Shown: in pieces, positions 37,721 to 45,900 of the stretch | Layout: every line of letters begins with the position of its first letter | Numbering within the stretch: the first letter of the stretch is position 1 | Source of the DNA: Marinobacter szutsaonensis | GTDB taxonomy: Bacteria > Pseudomonadota > Gammaproteobacteria > Pseudomonadales > Oleiphilaceae | Direction of reading: 5' to 3' | NCBI RefSeq assembly: GCF_039523335.1 | Contig: NZ_BAAAFC010000002.1 | Location: 62,001-126,000 of the forward strand | DNA length: 64,000 nucleotides | Program-made: the position numbers and the translations under genes | The notes under the pieces: generated by a model | Database searches by the model: none | What the model was told of the DNA's origin: nothing | Seen by the model: only the letters and a program-made list of their open reading frames with translations

Positions 37721-38103
37721 CGCGCGCCCTTGCCGATGGCGACCAGGACGACAAAGTTCAGCCAGGGGACCCGCATGATGCCGCCCACAAGGGTGAGTGC
37801 ATCACCCCCCAGAGGCAGCCATCCCAGCAGCAGAGACCACTGGCCGTAACGGTTGAACCGGTTCCGGGCCTTGTGCAGTTGCATCTCGCTGACGGGGAAC
37901 CAGCGCTTGTGTTTGAAGCGGTCCACCTGGCGCCCGATGATGCCGTTGACTATCGAGCCCAGCGTGTTGCCAGCGGTGGCCCAGAACCACAGCCACCACA
38001 AGGAGTAACCCTGGGTTACCAGGGTGCCCAGCAGTACCTCGGAGTAGGCCGGCAGCAGTGTCGCGGCGGCAAAGGCCGTCAGAAAAAGTGTCAGGTATAC
38101 CAA
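37660..38103 (-). CDS. YqaA family (DedA-like) membrane protein
   Basis: A 147-residue inner-membrane protein of the YqaA/SNARE-associated family with about four hydrophobic segments (FLTAFAAATLLPAYSEVLLG, LWWLWFWATAGNTLGSIVNG, LLLGWLPLGGDALTLVGG, FVVLVAIGKGARYAFVLW). The motif GNTLGS...GR and the following basic loop are typical. Function is unknown. The last 20 codons overlap in antisense with the ABC1 gene. Confidence 0.9.
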   Translation of the reverse strand: MVYLTLFLTAFAAATLLPAYSEVLLGTLVTQGYSLWWLWFWATAGNTLGSIVNGIIGRQVDRFKHKRWFPVSEMQLHKARNRFNRYGQWSLLLGWLPLGGDALTLVGGIMRVPWLNFVVLVAIGKGARYAFVLWLVAEASGASSPSP

Positions 38104-38272
38104 ATCGTTTCCCCGTCTTGACCGAATTCAATGCCGGTTGCCGGTCCTGTCGGTATGGTTACGTACTATGGTTGCCATGCAAACCATCAATTTTTACTCT
38201 CTGTTGCCTTGCCAGTATGCTGACGACAGGTTTGTTCATATCCCGGTTTTTGACATCGTTGCAGGAGGTTCT

Positions 38273-38527
38273 ATGGAGCAGGTCACGATTTATGGCCGTT
38301 CGAGTTGTGGGTTTTGTATTCGGGCAAAGGACCTGTGCGAATCCATGCAGGTGCCGTACACCTGGATCGATATGATGGAAAAAGGTATTTCCAAAGCTGA
38401 CATCGCCGACAAGATCGGCAAGCCGGTACACACTGTGCCACAGATTTTCGTCGGCCAGCAGCATATTGGCGGGTTTGATGATTTTTACGCCTATGTGCGC
38501 GAACACGAGGCTGCCGCCAGCCGCTGA
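38273..38527 (+). CDS. Glutaredoxin (GrxC-like) with CGFC active site
   Basis: An 84-residue thiol oxidoreductase with thioredoxin fold: active site SSCGFCIRAK, cis-Pro motif VHTVPQIFV and glutathione-binding GGFDDFYAY. Classical glutaredoxin 3 has CPYC; CGFC keeps both Cys but has the CGF of monothiol types. AGGAGG precedes the ATG at 38273; a longer in-frame frame to 38138 is rejected for this reason. A strong terminator follows. Confidence 0.92.
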   Translation: MEQVTIYGRSSCGFCIRAKDLCESMQVPYTWIDMMEKGISKADIADKIGKPVHTVPQIFVGQQHIGGFDDFYAYVREHEAAASR

Positions 38528-38550
38528 GCCGAAGCCTCAGGCATAAAAAA

Positions 38551-38582
38551 AACCGCCCGGGGTCGAAGCCGGGCGGTTTTTT
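38551..38582. terminator. Bidirectional terminator after glutaredoxin gene
   Basis: A 10-bp perfect stem (38551-38560 with 38569-38578) with an A-run before and T-run after, between the glutaredoxin and the convergent pfp genes. Confidence 0.88.
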
Positions 38583-38598
38583 CGTTTCTGAGGGCTGA

Positions 38599-39861
38599 TC
38601 AGATCTTGAACTCGGTCTTGAGTTTCTTCTCGACCAGCTGATTCTTCAGCTTCGCCACTTTTGGCAGGCCATTTTCAAACGGTGGGAAGCTCTCACCGTA
38701 AATCAGGGGCTCCAGGTAGTCACGGCAATCCTGGGTAATGCCGAAGCCGTCATCGGTGATGTAGTGGATCGGCATTTTCTTTTCCTGGTTGGCCACCTCG
38801 CTGAGGTTGGCTTCCCCGATCTTCCATTGATAGGGCTTGGCCTGCTCGCGAACGATGGTGGGCATCAGCGCCTGCTTGCCGGCCACCGCCATTTCCACCG
38901 CGGCCTTGCCCACGGCGTAGGCCTGCTCTACGTCTGTGGCGGAGGCGATGTGGCGGGCACTGCGCTGGAGGTAATCGGCAACCGCCCAGTGGTACTTGTG
39001 ACCGAGGGCCTGCTTGACCATATTGGCCAGGGCCGGGGCCACGCCGCCAAGCTGGGTATGGCCAAAGGCATCCTTGGCGCCGGCGTCGGCCAGGAAGCGG
39101 CCGTCTTCGTACTGGGCACCCTCTGAGGCCACCACCACGCAATAACCGTAATCCTTCACGCACTGATCCACCCGGGCCAGGAAGGCTTCCCGGTCGAACG
39201 GGATCTCCGGGAACAGGATGATGTGAGGCGGTTCACCTTCGGCCTGACCGGCCAGGCCTCCGGAAGCGGCGATCCAGCCGGCGTGGCGGCCCATCACTTC
39301 CAGGATGAATACCTTGGTGGAGCTTTCGCACATGGACTTGATGTCCAGGCTGGCTTCCAGGGTCGAGGTGGCGATGTATTTGGCAACCGAGCCAAAGCCG
39401 GGGCAGCAGTCGGTGAACGGCAGGTCGTTATCGACGGTCTTGGGCACACCGATGCAGGTAATGGGGTAACCCATCTTGTCGGCGATCTGGGAGACCTTGT
39501 AGGCAGTATCCTGGGAATCGCCGCCACCGTTATAGAAGAAATAGCCGATGTCGTGGGCGCGGAACACTTCGATCAGGCGCTCGTACTCGGCCCGGTTTTC
39601 GGAAATGTTCTTGAGCTTGTGGCGACAGGAGCCGAAGGCGCCGCCCGGGGTGTGGATCAGGGCCTGGATCGCCTCGTCGCTCTCGAGGCTGGTATCAATC
39701 AGTTCTTCCCTGAGCGCCCCGATAATGCCGTTGCGGCCGGCAAACACCTTGCCGATCTTGTCCGGATGCTTGCGGGCGGTCTGGATGACGCCACAGGCGC
39801 TGGCATTAATAACGGCGGTGACGCCGCCGGATTGGGCGTAAAAAGCATTCTTGATAGCCAT
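38599..39861 (-). CDS. pfp: Pyrophosphate-dependent 6-phosphofructokinase
   Basis: This enzyme phosphorylates fructose 6-phosphate reversibly with pyrophosphate. The 420-residue protein has YNGGGDSQDTAYK, VPKTVDNDLPFTD and MGRHAGWIAA, the PFK motifs; length and the Asp after the first GG agree with PPi-dependent types instead of ATP-dependent ones. The start at 39861 (MAIKNAFYAQSGG) fits the family. It likely takes the place of ATP-PFK, which is usual in related marine gammaproteobacteria. Confidence 0.92.
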   Translation of the reverse strand: MAIKNAFYAQSGGVTAVINASACGVIQTARKHPDKIGKVFAGRNGIIGALREELIDTSLESDEAIQALIHTPGGAFGSCRHKLKNISENRAEYERLIEVFRAHDIGYFFYNGGGDSQDTAYKVSQIADKMGYPITCIGVPKTVDNDLPFTDCCPGFGSVAKYIATSTLEASLDIKSMCESSTKVFILEVMGRHAGWIAASGGLAGQAEGEPPHIILFPEIPFDREAFLARVDQCVKDYGYCVVVASEGAQYEDGRFLADAGAKDAFGHTQLGGVAPALANMVKQALGHKYHWAVADYLQRSARHIASATDVEQAYAVGKAAVEMAVAGKQALMPTIVREQAKPYQWKIGEANLSEVANQEKKMPIHYITDDGFGITQDCRDYLEPLIYGESFPPFENGLPKVAKLKNQLVEKKLKTEFKI

Positions 39862-40016
39862 CTCGGGCTGAAGCCTCCTGCTGGTTCGACAATGGCGCAG
39901 ATGATACGCCAAATGCCCGGGATTTTCATGAGCAGGATTGCGGATAGCGCGGGCCTTGACGCCTTGCGGAGTATAGGGGAGGCTTGGCAGGTTTCAACGG
40001 AGAGGTCGAACACCGA

Positions 40017-41411
40017 ATGCATATCCATATCCTCGGAATCTGTGGCACCTTCATGGGTAGCCTTGCGGTGCTGGCGCGAGAGCTTGGCCATACGGTGACT
40101 GGCTCGGACCAGGGTGTTTACCCGCCCATGAGTACCCAACTGGAAAGTCAGGGCATCAGCCTCATGGAGGGGTACAGCGCTGACCATCTGGACCCGAGGC
40201 CGGACCTGGTGCTGATCGGCAATGCCATGTCCCGGGGGAACCCCGAGGTCGAGGCGGTACTGAACCTCAACATCGATTACATGTCCGGCCCCGAGTGGCT
40301 GGCCCGGGAAGTGCTGCGTCACCGCTGGGTCATGGCGGTCGCCGGTACCCACGGCAAGACCACCACCACGTCAATGCTGCTGTGGATCCTCGAGCAGGCC
40401 GGCTTCGAGCCCGGTTACCTGGTGGGCGGTGTCCCTCTCGATTTCCCGGTCTCTGCCCGGCTGGGAAACAGTGATTTCTTCGTGATCGAGGCTGACGAAT
40501 ACGACAGCGCTTTCTTCGACAAGCGCTCGAAGTTCATTCATTACCGGCCCCATACCCTGATCCTCAACAACCTGGAATTTGACCACGCCGATATCTTCGA
40601 GAACGTCGAGGCCATCGAACGTCAGTTCCATCATCTGGTGCGCACCGTGCCCTCGAAGGGACTGATCGTTCGTCCGGCGGTGGATCCGCACCTGGATAAC
40701 GCCCTGGCCATGGGCTGCTGGAGTCCGGTTCAGGATACCGCCATCGGCAGTGAGGTCAGCCGAACGGCGGACTGGCGGGCAGAGTTGCTGTCGGAGGACG
40801 GCAGCCGGTTCATGGTGATTCACCACGAGCAGCCGGTCGCTACCCTGAAATGGGACCAGACCGGCATGCACAATGTCCGCAATGCCCTGGCCGCCATCGC
40901 CGCCGCCCGGCACGTGGGCGTCACCCCGGATCATGCCGTTGCCGCATTGTGCCGGTTCTCGGGGGTCAAGCGCCGGATGGAACTGCTTGCGGATGTTGGT
41001 GGGGTGAGGGTCTACGACGATTTTGCCCATCATCCCACCGCCATTGCCACCACCCTGGAGGGATTGCGTAACCGGGTGGGCGATGAGCCTATCCTGGCGC
41101 TGATCGAGCCCCGCTCCAACACCATGAAGCAGGGCGTGCACCGGGACAATCTGCTGGCCAGTGCGGCGCTGGCGGACCGGGTTCTGTGGGCGAACCTGAA
41201 TGACATGGACTGGCTGCAGGAGCTGGTTGGTGCCTGGCGGGCTGATAACGAGGATAATGACCTGCATCGGGTTGAATCCTCGGTTGAAACGCTGATCGGC
41301 CGGGTACTGGACGACCTTCCCAGCCCCTGCCACATTGTCATCATGAGCAATGGCGGATTTGGCGGAATCCACGGCAAACTGGTGGCGGAACTTGAACGTA
41401 TCCATGGCTGA
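40017..41411 (+). CDS. mpl: UDP-MurNAc:tripeptide ligase Mpl (murein recycling)
   Basis: Mpl joins the recycled tripeptide L-Ala-gamma-D-Glu-mDAP to UDP-MurNAc. The 464-residue Mur ligase has the N-terminal HIHILGICGTFMGSLA, the ATP-binding AGTHGKTTTTSML, the central EADEYDSAFFDKRSKF and VYDDFAHHPTAI. I chose ATG 40017 to begin MHIHILG. It is followed 36 bases later by ubiX. Confidence 0.96.
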   Translation: MHIHILGICGTFMGSLAVLARELGHTVTGSDQGVYPPMSTQLESQGISLMEGYSADHLDPRPDLVLIGNAMSRGNPEVEAVLNLNIDYMSGPEWLAREVLRHRWVMAVAGTHGKTTTTSMLLWILEQAGFEPGYLVGGVPLDFPVSARLGNSDFFVIEADEYDSAFFDKRSKFIHYRPHTLILNNLEFDHADIFENVEAIERQFHHLVRTVPSKGLIVRPAVDPHLDNALAMGCWSPVQDTAIGSEVSRTADWRAELLSEDGSRFMVIHHEQPVATLKWDQTGMHNVRNALAAIAAARHVGVTPDHAVAALCRFSGVKRRMELLADVGGVRVYDDFAHHPTAIATTLEGLRNRVGDEPILALIEPRSNTMKQGVHRDNLLASAALADRVLWANLNDMDWLQELVGAWRADNEDNDLHRVESSVETLIGRVLDDLPSPCHIVIMSNGGFGGIHGKLVAELERIHG

Positions 41412-41447
41412 TCGTCCCGCCCTGACAACCCCTGGGGAAAAACACGA

Positions 41448-42095
41448 ATGACCAAGCCCGCTCCGGCACAGCGAACCGTAAACCTGGCGATTACCGGCGC
41501 CTCGGGTGCCCAGTATGCGCTGCGTTTGCTGCAATGCCTGGTGGCGGCCGGGTGCCGTGTGCATGTCATGGTCAGCCGGGCTGCGCAGGTGGTCATCGCC
41601 ACCGAGACGGATCTGAAGCTGCCGGGGTCGCCACCGGCCATGCAGGAATGCCTGACGGAGTTTTCCGGTGCGCAGTCGGGTCAGGTTCTGGTCTTTGGCC
41701 GCGAGGACTGGTTTGCGCCTCCGGCCTCCGGCTCCGGCGAGAAGGCCCCGCTGGTGATCTGTCCCTGCAGCACCGGAACCCTGTCGGCCCTGGCCACGGG
41801 TGCGAGCAACAACCTGATCGAGCGGGCCGGGGATGTTGCCCTCAAGGAGCGTCGCCAGTTGATCTTGGTTCCCAGGGAGGCGCCGTACTCGGAAGTGCAT
41901 CTCGAGAACATGCTGCGCCTGACCCGCATGGGCGCGGTGGTCATGTCGGCCAGCCCCGGCTTCTATCACAAGCCCCAGAGTATCGAGGATCTGGTGGATT
42001 TTGTGGTTGCCCGCCTGCTGGATCACCTGGACCTGCCGCAGGATTTGATGCCCCGATGGGGCGAAGCCCGGGTCGATGCCAAACAGCCCCGCTGA
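41448..42095 (+). CDS. ubiX: Flavin prenyltransferase UbiX
   Basis: UbiX prenylates FMN to make the cofactor of the decarboxylase UbiD in ubiquinone synthesis. The 215-residue flavoprotein has [39 protein letters not shown] sequence and [15 protein letters not shown]. The order mpl-ubiX is common in pseudomonads and relatives. Confidence 0.95.
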   Translation: MTKPAPAQRTVNLAITGASGAQYALRLLQCLVAAGCRVHVMVSRAAQVVIATETDLKLPGSPPAMQECLTEFSGAQSGQVLVFGREDWFAPPASGSGEKAPLVICPCSTGTLSALATGASNNLIERAGDVALKERRQLILVPREAPYSEVHLENMLRLTRMGAVVMSASPGFYHKPQSIEDLVDFVVARLLDHLDLPQDLMPRWGEARVDAKQPR

Positions 42096-42218
42096 AGCGC
42101 CTTCCGGCCGATGGTTTTGGTCAGCGCGATTGATGGTTTTCATCATTGAGCGAAACCGGCCACCGGCCGAGACTTGGTGAACGACAATCACAACACACGT
42201 CATTCACCGAGGTTCACC

Positions 42219-43358
42219 ATGATTCCACGTACCGTTTTCGATGCCGACCTGGAAGGCTTCCGCGACTCCGTTCGCAAGTTCCTGGAGCAGGAGGCTGCGC
42301 CCTATCACGATCAGTGGGAGAAGGACGGCCAGGTCAGTCGTGAACTTTGGCAAAAGGCCGGGGAACTGGGGTTCCTGTGCCCGACCATGCCGGAAGAGTA
42401 CGGTGGTGTGGGGGCCGATTTCCGCTACAGTGCCGTGGTTATCGAGGAAATCTCCCGGGCCGGCCTGTCCGGTATCGGTTGGGGGCTGCACTCGGACATC
42501 GTCGCTCCCTACATCCTCAATTACGGCTCTGAGGAACAGAAACAGAAGTATCTGCCCAAACTGGTCTCCGGTGAGATGATCGGCGCCATCGCCATGACCG
42601 AGCCCGGTGCCGGTTCCGACCTGCAGGGGGTTAAAACCACCGCCATCAAGAACGGCGAGCACTATACCCTGAACGGCTCCAAGACCTTCATCACGAACGG
42701 CCAGTTGGCGGACCTGGTGATTGTGGTGGCCAAGACCGATCCGAAGGAGGGGGCCAAGGGCACCAGCCTGTTACTGGTTGAGACTGCCTGGGAAGGTTTC
42801 GAGAAGGGGCAGAACCTGAACAAGGTGGGCATGAAGGCGCAGGATACCTCCGAACTGTTCTTTCAGGACGTCAAAGTGCCGGCAGAAAACCTGCTCGGTT
42901 CCATGGAAGGGCAGGGATTCTTCCAGCTGATGCAGGAGCTGCCCGCCGAGCGTCTGCAGGTGGCCCTGGCCGCGGTGGCGGCCGCGGAAGCGGCCTGGCA
43001 GTGGACCCTGGATTACGTCAAGGAGCGCAAGGCCTTCGGCAAGCCGGTGATCGCCTTCCAGAACACCCGCTTCAAGCTGGCGGAGCTGAAGGCCGAGATC
43101 ACCGCAGCCCGGGTATTTACCGACCGCTGCCTGGAACTGCACCTGGAGAAGAAGCTGGATATCCCCACGGCGGCCATGCTCAAGCAGCACACCACGGATC
43201 TCCAGTGCAAGGTCATGGACGAGTGTGTCCAGCTTCACGGTGGCTACGGTTACATGTGGGAATACCCGATTGCCCGTGCCTGGGCCGATTCCCGCGTGCA
43301 GCGCATCTATGCCGGCACCAACGAGATCATGAAGGAAATTGTTGCCCGTTCATTCTGA
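42219..43358 (+). CDS. Acyl-CoA dehydrogenase
   Basis: A 379-residue FAD enzyme that introduces the first double bond in acyl-CoA oxidation. It has the FAD/substrate segments AMTEPGAGSDLQGVKTTA and TFITNGQLADLVIVVAKT, and the C-terminal YAGTNEIMKEI with the position of the catalytic Glu in some subfamilies. The HGGYGYMWEYPIARAWAD segment is typical. Substrate chain length cannot be told. Start at 42219 gives MIPRTVF; GAGG is upstream. Confidence 0.92.
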   Translation: MIPRTVFDADLEGFRDSVRKFLEQEAAPYHDQWEKDGQVSRELWQKAGELGFLCPTMPEEYGGVGADFRYSAVVIEEISRAGLSGIGWGLHSDIVAPYILNYGSEEQKQKYLPKLVSGEMIGAIAMTEPGAGSDLQGVKTTAIKNGEHYTLNGSKTFITNGQLADLVIVVAKTDPKEGAKGTSLLLVETAWEGFEKGQNLNKVGMKAQDTSELFFQDVKVPAENLLGSMEGQGFFQLMQELPAERLQVALAAVAAAEAAWQWTLDYVKERKAFGKPVIAFQNTRFKLAELKAEITAARVFTDRCLELHLEKKLDIPTAAMLKQHTTDLQCKVMDECVQLHGGYGYMWEYPIARAWADSRVQRIYAGTNEIMKEIVARSF

Positions 43359-43498
43359 CGGTGCCCGGCCTCGCCGGCTGTTTGCTGGCGAGGCCCTCTG
43401 TTACCTATCTTTACAAATTGCCAAGCCTGTCAAGGTCTCCACCGGCAACATCCCCTAAAGTAGCGGCACATCTCTGATAACAAGAACCGGTTGCCGCG

Positions 43499-45406
43499 AT
43501 GACACGCCTGGAATGCTTACCCATTGCACTGCTGACGCTGATTCTGGCCGGATGTGGCCAGGAGTCGGATTCCCCGCCTGTGGATGGTCGGGATTTCGAT
43601 GGCGTGTCCTATTCCGAGCCGGCTCCCTATTCCGGGAAGGTGATCGACGGTTACCTGACCCATGCCCGGGTATGGCTGGATATGGATGGCGACAGCCAGT
43701 ACACCCCCGGCCCGCTGGAGATCGAGCTGGAGAACGGCAATATTGCGGTGCTCGAATCCGGTGAGCCCACGACCGTGAGCGGGCAGGGAGGTGAGTTTTC
43801 TCTTGATGTGACAGAGCTGGGTCTTTCACCGGAGGTCGGCCCCGATCTGGATCCCAGGGATTACCCGCTTTACGCAGTCGCCTTACCCGGAAAAACCCTG
43901 GAGCAGACCTGGCGGGGCGATGTGCTGGTGACCCGGGCATTCCTTATGTCCGCGGCACCCGGAGTCCGGAATATCACACCACTTACCACTCTCGCCCGTT
44001 ACCGCAGCCTGTTTGGCCTGGGTTCCTACCTGCAGACCCCCGATGACCTCGCTGGCAGTCTGGCCGGTCTCAACCTGGTGGCGGATTACGTGCTATCGGG
44101 TGACGAGCGTGCCCATGCCTATGCCCGCGCGTTGGCGAGGTTCATGGCCAGCCAGATTCCCGGTGATTACAACGAGGCGCTAAGTCGGCCCGACAGTGAC
44201 GGCACTGAGCGGTATCTGAGCAGGCAGGCAGCCTACCTGCTGGGAATCTCTCTGGTGCAGAACGCCCCGTCGGTGATTGCCGTGGTAGATGAGACCGCCG
44301 GAGGTGATTACGCCAATGTCGATGTGAGTTCTCTGTCCTTGCCGGAGGTGCCGCTGGAGTACAGTGACCCCGTCCTGCTGACCCACCAACGTATCCTGGC
44401 CCAGCCCGAAAGTGACCAGAACCTGCCGGTCAGTACCTCGAGTTTGATGGTGTCCTCCGAGCTTTTCTTCGATTATTCCGAGGCGGGGCAGTTGTTGTCG
44501 GTATCGGCTGAGGGATGCCTGGAGCCGTCCATGCCGGAGCTTGCCCGGCTGATCGAGGTGAATGGTCGTATGTACCAGCTGGGCAGCCAGTGGCGGCCCT
44601 CGGTGTCACTCTCGCCCCAGAGCCGGATTGCCTATGAAGCGGAAGGTGTCGACGAGCGCCTGATCTTCGATTGGGAAAACCGGCGGATCTATTTCGAGAC
44701 GTCGACCACCTGCCATGAACATCAAGGTATATCGGCGGGCTCCACGGAGCTTGCCGGTAACCCGGAGGTGACCTATCACTGGCAGCAGACTGAGGGAGCC
44801 GTCGGGGAGCTGGTGGCGGAGATTCCCCGGTCGGATGGCTCGATCCTGGTGCGCAGGCTCGAGCCGCAGCCTGAGCCTGAGTTGGCTCCCGATGATTTCG
44901 GTGGTTTCACTTTGGTCGAGAATGGTTCACGGATTGCTTCACTGGAGCTTGGCGGAACTGAGACTACATGCGCCGACCTGCCGACCACGGATACGGAGGT
45001 CGTTGCCCTGGATCATGTTGTTACCGATCAATATGGCTATGCGTTTACCGGCTACGAGCCGCAGCCCGCGAATTTTGTGAATCTGGCGCTGGAATACGAC
45101 ACTCGGGACCTGGATGGCGAGGGAGCGGGGGCTCCGGTCAGCCGATTGCTGCGTTATGGATTCCTTGATCCGGATCTCTCTGGTCTGGCCAATGTGGATG
45201 CAGGGTCGGGTTTCCAGTGGGCCATGTATTACCAGACGACCTTTGATCCAGCCAATCCCGACCTGATCCGGGAGGCCTACCTCACCAGCTATAGCGGTGC
45301 TCGGGAATGCAAAAGGGAGTTCGAGGAGACGCCTTCTTCCGCCTACGCCAAAGTGGAGTACAGCTATCAGTTGCTGTCGGAATACTTGCTGGGGCTGCTT
45401 GATTGA
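43499..45406 (+). CDS. Large lipoprotein of unknown function
   Basis: A 635-residue predicted lipoprotein. The signal MTRLECLPIALLTLILAGC has a lipobox LAGC with acylated Cys at residue 19, followed by Gln, which suggests outer-membrane sorting. Near residue 45, GKVIDGYLTHARVWLDMDGD resembles the start of secreted Ig-like/carboxypeptidase-regulatory domains with an Asp-rich Ca-binding-like turn. The rest is rich in Leu, Ser, Asp and Glu with scattered Cys and no domain I recognise. It stands alone before the tRNA gene, with a 140-base upstream gap. Confidence 0.8.
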   Translation: MTRLECLPIALLTLILAGCGQESDSPPVDGRDFDGVSYSEPAPYSGKVIDGYLTHARVWLDMDGDSQYTPGPLEIELENGNIAVLESGEPTTVSGQGGEFSLDVTELGLSPEVGPDLDPRDYPLYAVALPGKTLEQTWRGDVLVTRAFLMSAAPGVRNITPLTTLARYRSLFGLGSYLQTPDDLAGSLAGLNLVADYVLSGDERAHAYARALARFMASQIPGDYNEALSRPDSDGTERYLSRQAAYLLGISLVQNAPSVIAVVDETAGGDYANVDVSSLSLPEVPLEYSDPVLLTHQRILAQPESDQNLPVSTSSLMVSSELFFDYSEAGQLLSVSAEGCLEPSMPELARLIEVNGRMYQLGSQWRPSVSLSPQSRIAYEAEGVDERLIFDWENRRIYFETSTTCHEHQGISAGSTELAGNPEVTYHWQQTEGAVGELVAEIPRSDGSILVRRLEPQPEPELAPDDFGGFTLVENGSRIASLELGGTETTCADLPTTDTEVVALDHVVTDQYGYAFTGYEPQPANFVNLALEYDTRDLDGEGAGAPVSRLLRYGFLDPDLSGLANVDAGSGFQWAMYYQTTFDPANPDLIREAYLTSYSGARECKREFEETPSSAYAKVEYSYQLLSEYLLGLLD

Positions 45407-45551
45407 GAAGGAGGGACGTCGGGCTTGTGTGAGTCGGAGCGCAGACAGGTCCGTGCGCAAAACACAAAAAATCCAGGCGCAACAAAGTTGTGCTGGCTCG
45501 ATATAATTGCTAAGTCTCGGGGATTTCTATGCCATTTCCTGGGGAAGGAAA

Positions 45552-45638
45552 TGGTGCCGAGGAGAGGACTTGAACCTCCACGGGGTTGCCCCCACTAGCA
45601 CCTGAAGCTAGCGTGTCTACCAATTTCACCACCTCGGC
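45552..45638 (-). tRNA. tRNA-Leu (anticodon CAG)
   Basis: An 87-base class II tRNA with CCA encoded. The acceptor pairs GCCGAGG (5') with CCTCGGC before A-CCA. The anticodon arm is CTAGC-TTCAGGT-GCTAG, giving CAG. A long variable arm GTGGGGGCAACCCCGT and the T-arm GGTTCAAGTCC follow. The 5' end is at 45638. Confidence 0.95.
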
Positions 45639-45659
45639 AGGTGACTACAACTCTGGGCT

Positions 45660-45687
45660 ATTCTACTGAATTCTGTTTGGAATTCAA
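45660..45687 (-). promoter_or_regulatory. Sigma-70 promoter of tRNA-Leu
   Basis: On the minus strand TTGAAT (45682-45687), 16 bases, then TAGAAT (45660-45665). The start would be near 45653, about 15 bases before the mature tRNA 5' end. Confidence 0.6.
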
Positions 45688-45900
45688 GCCGTTGGTTGCT
45701 GGCTTCGGCTTGTCGCCTCAACCGATGGCGCGTACTTTAATGATTCCCCCCGAGGCTGTCAAACGTTTTTTCCAAAAAAGTTTCGGTGGTATTTGTGCCT
45801 ATCAAATGCCCCCTTGTTAGGCAGCATCGCCGTACCAACGTTATACTGCAACGAAATACTAATTCCGCCGCGCCTGTGCGGCTTTAAAACAAGGATCCGA

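Noticed and set aside
40371..42203. 610-codon open frame antisense to mpl and ubiX
   Set aside because: It is His/Gln/Gly-rich with no domain and crosses two well-recognised genes.
45532..45554. Hairpin at the 3' end of tRNA-Leu as its terminator
   Set aside because: Its stem would include the tRNA CCA end and no T-run follows, so I did not list it as a terminator.
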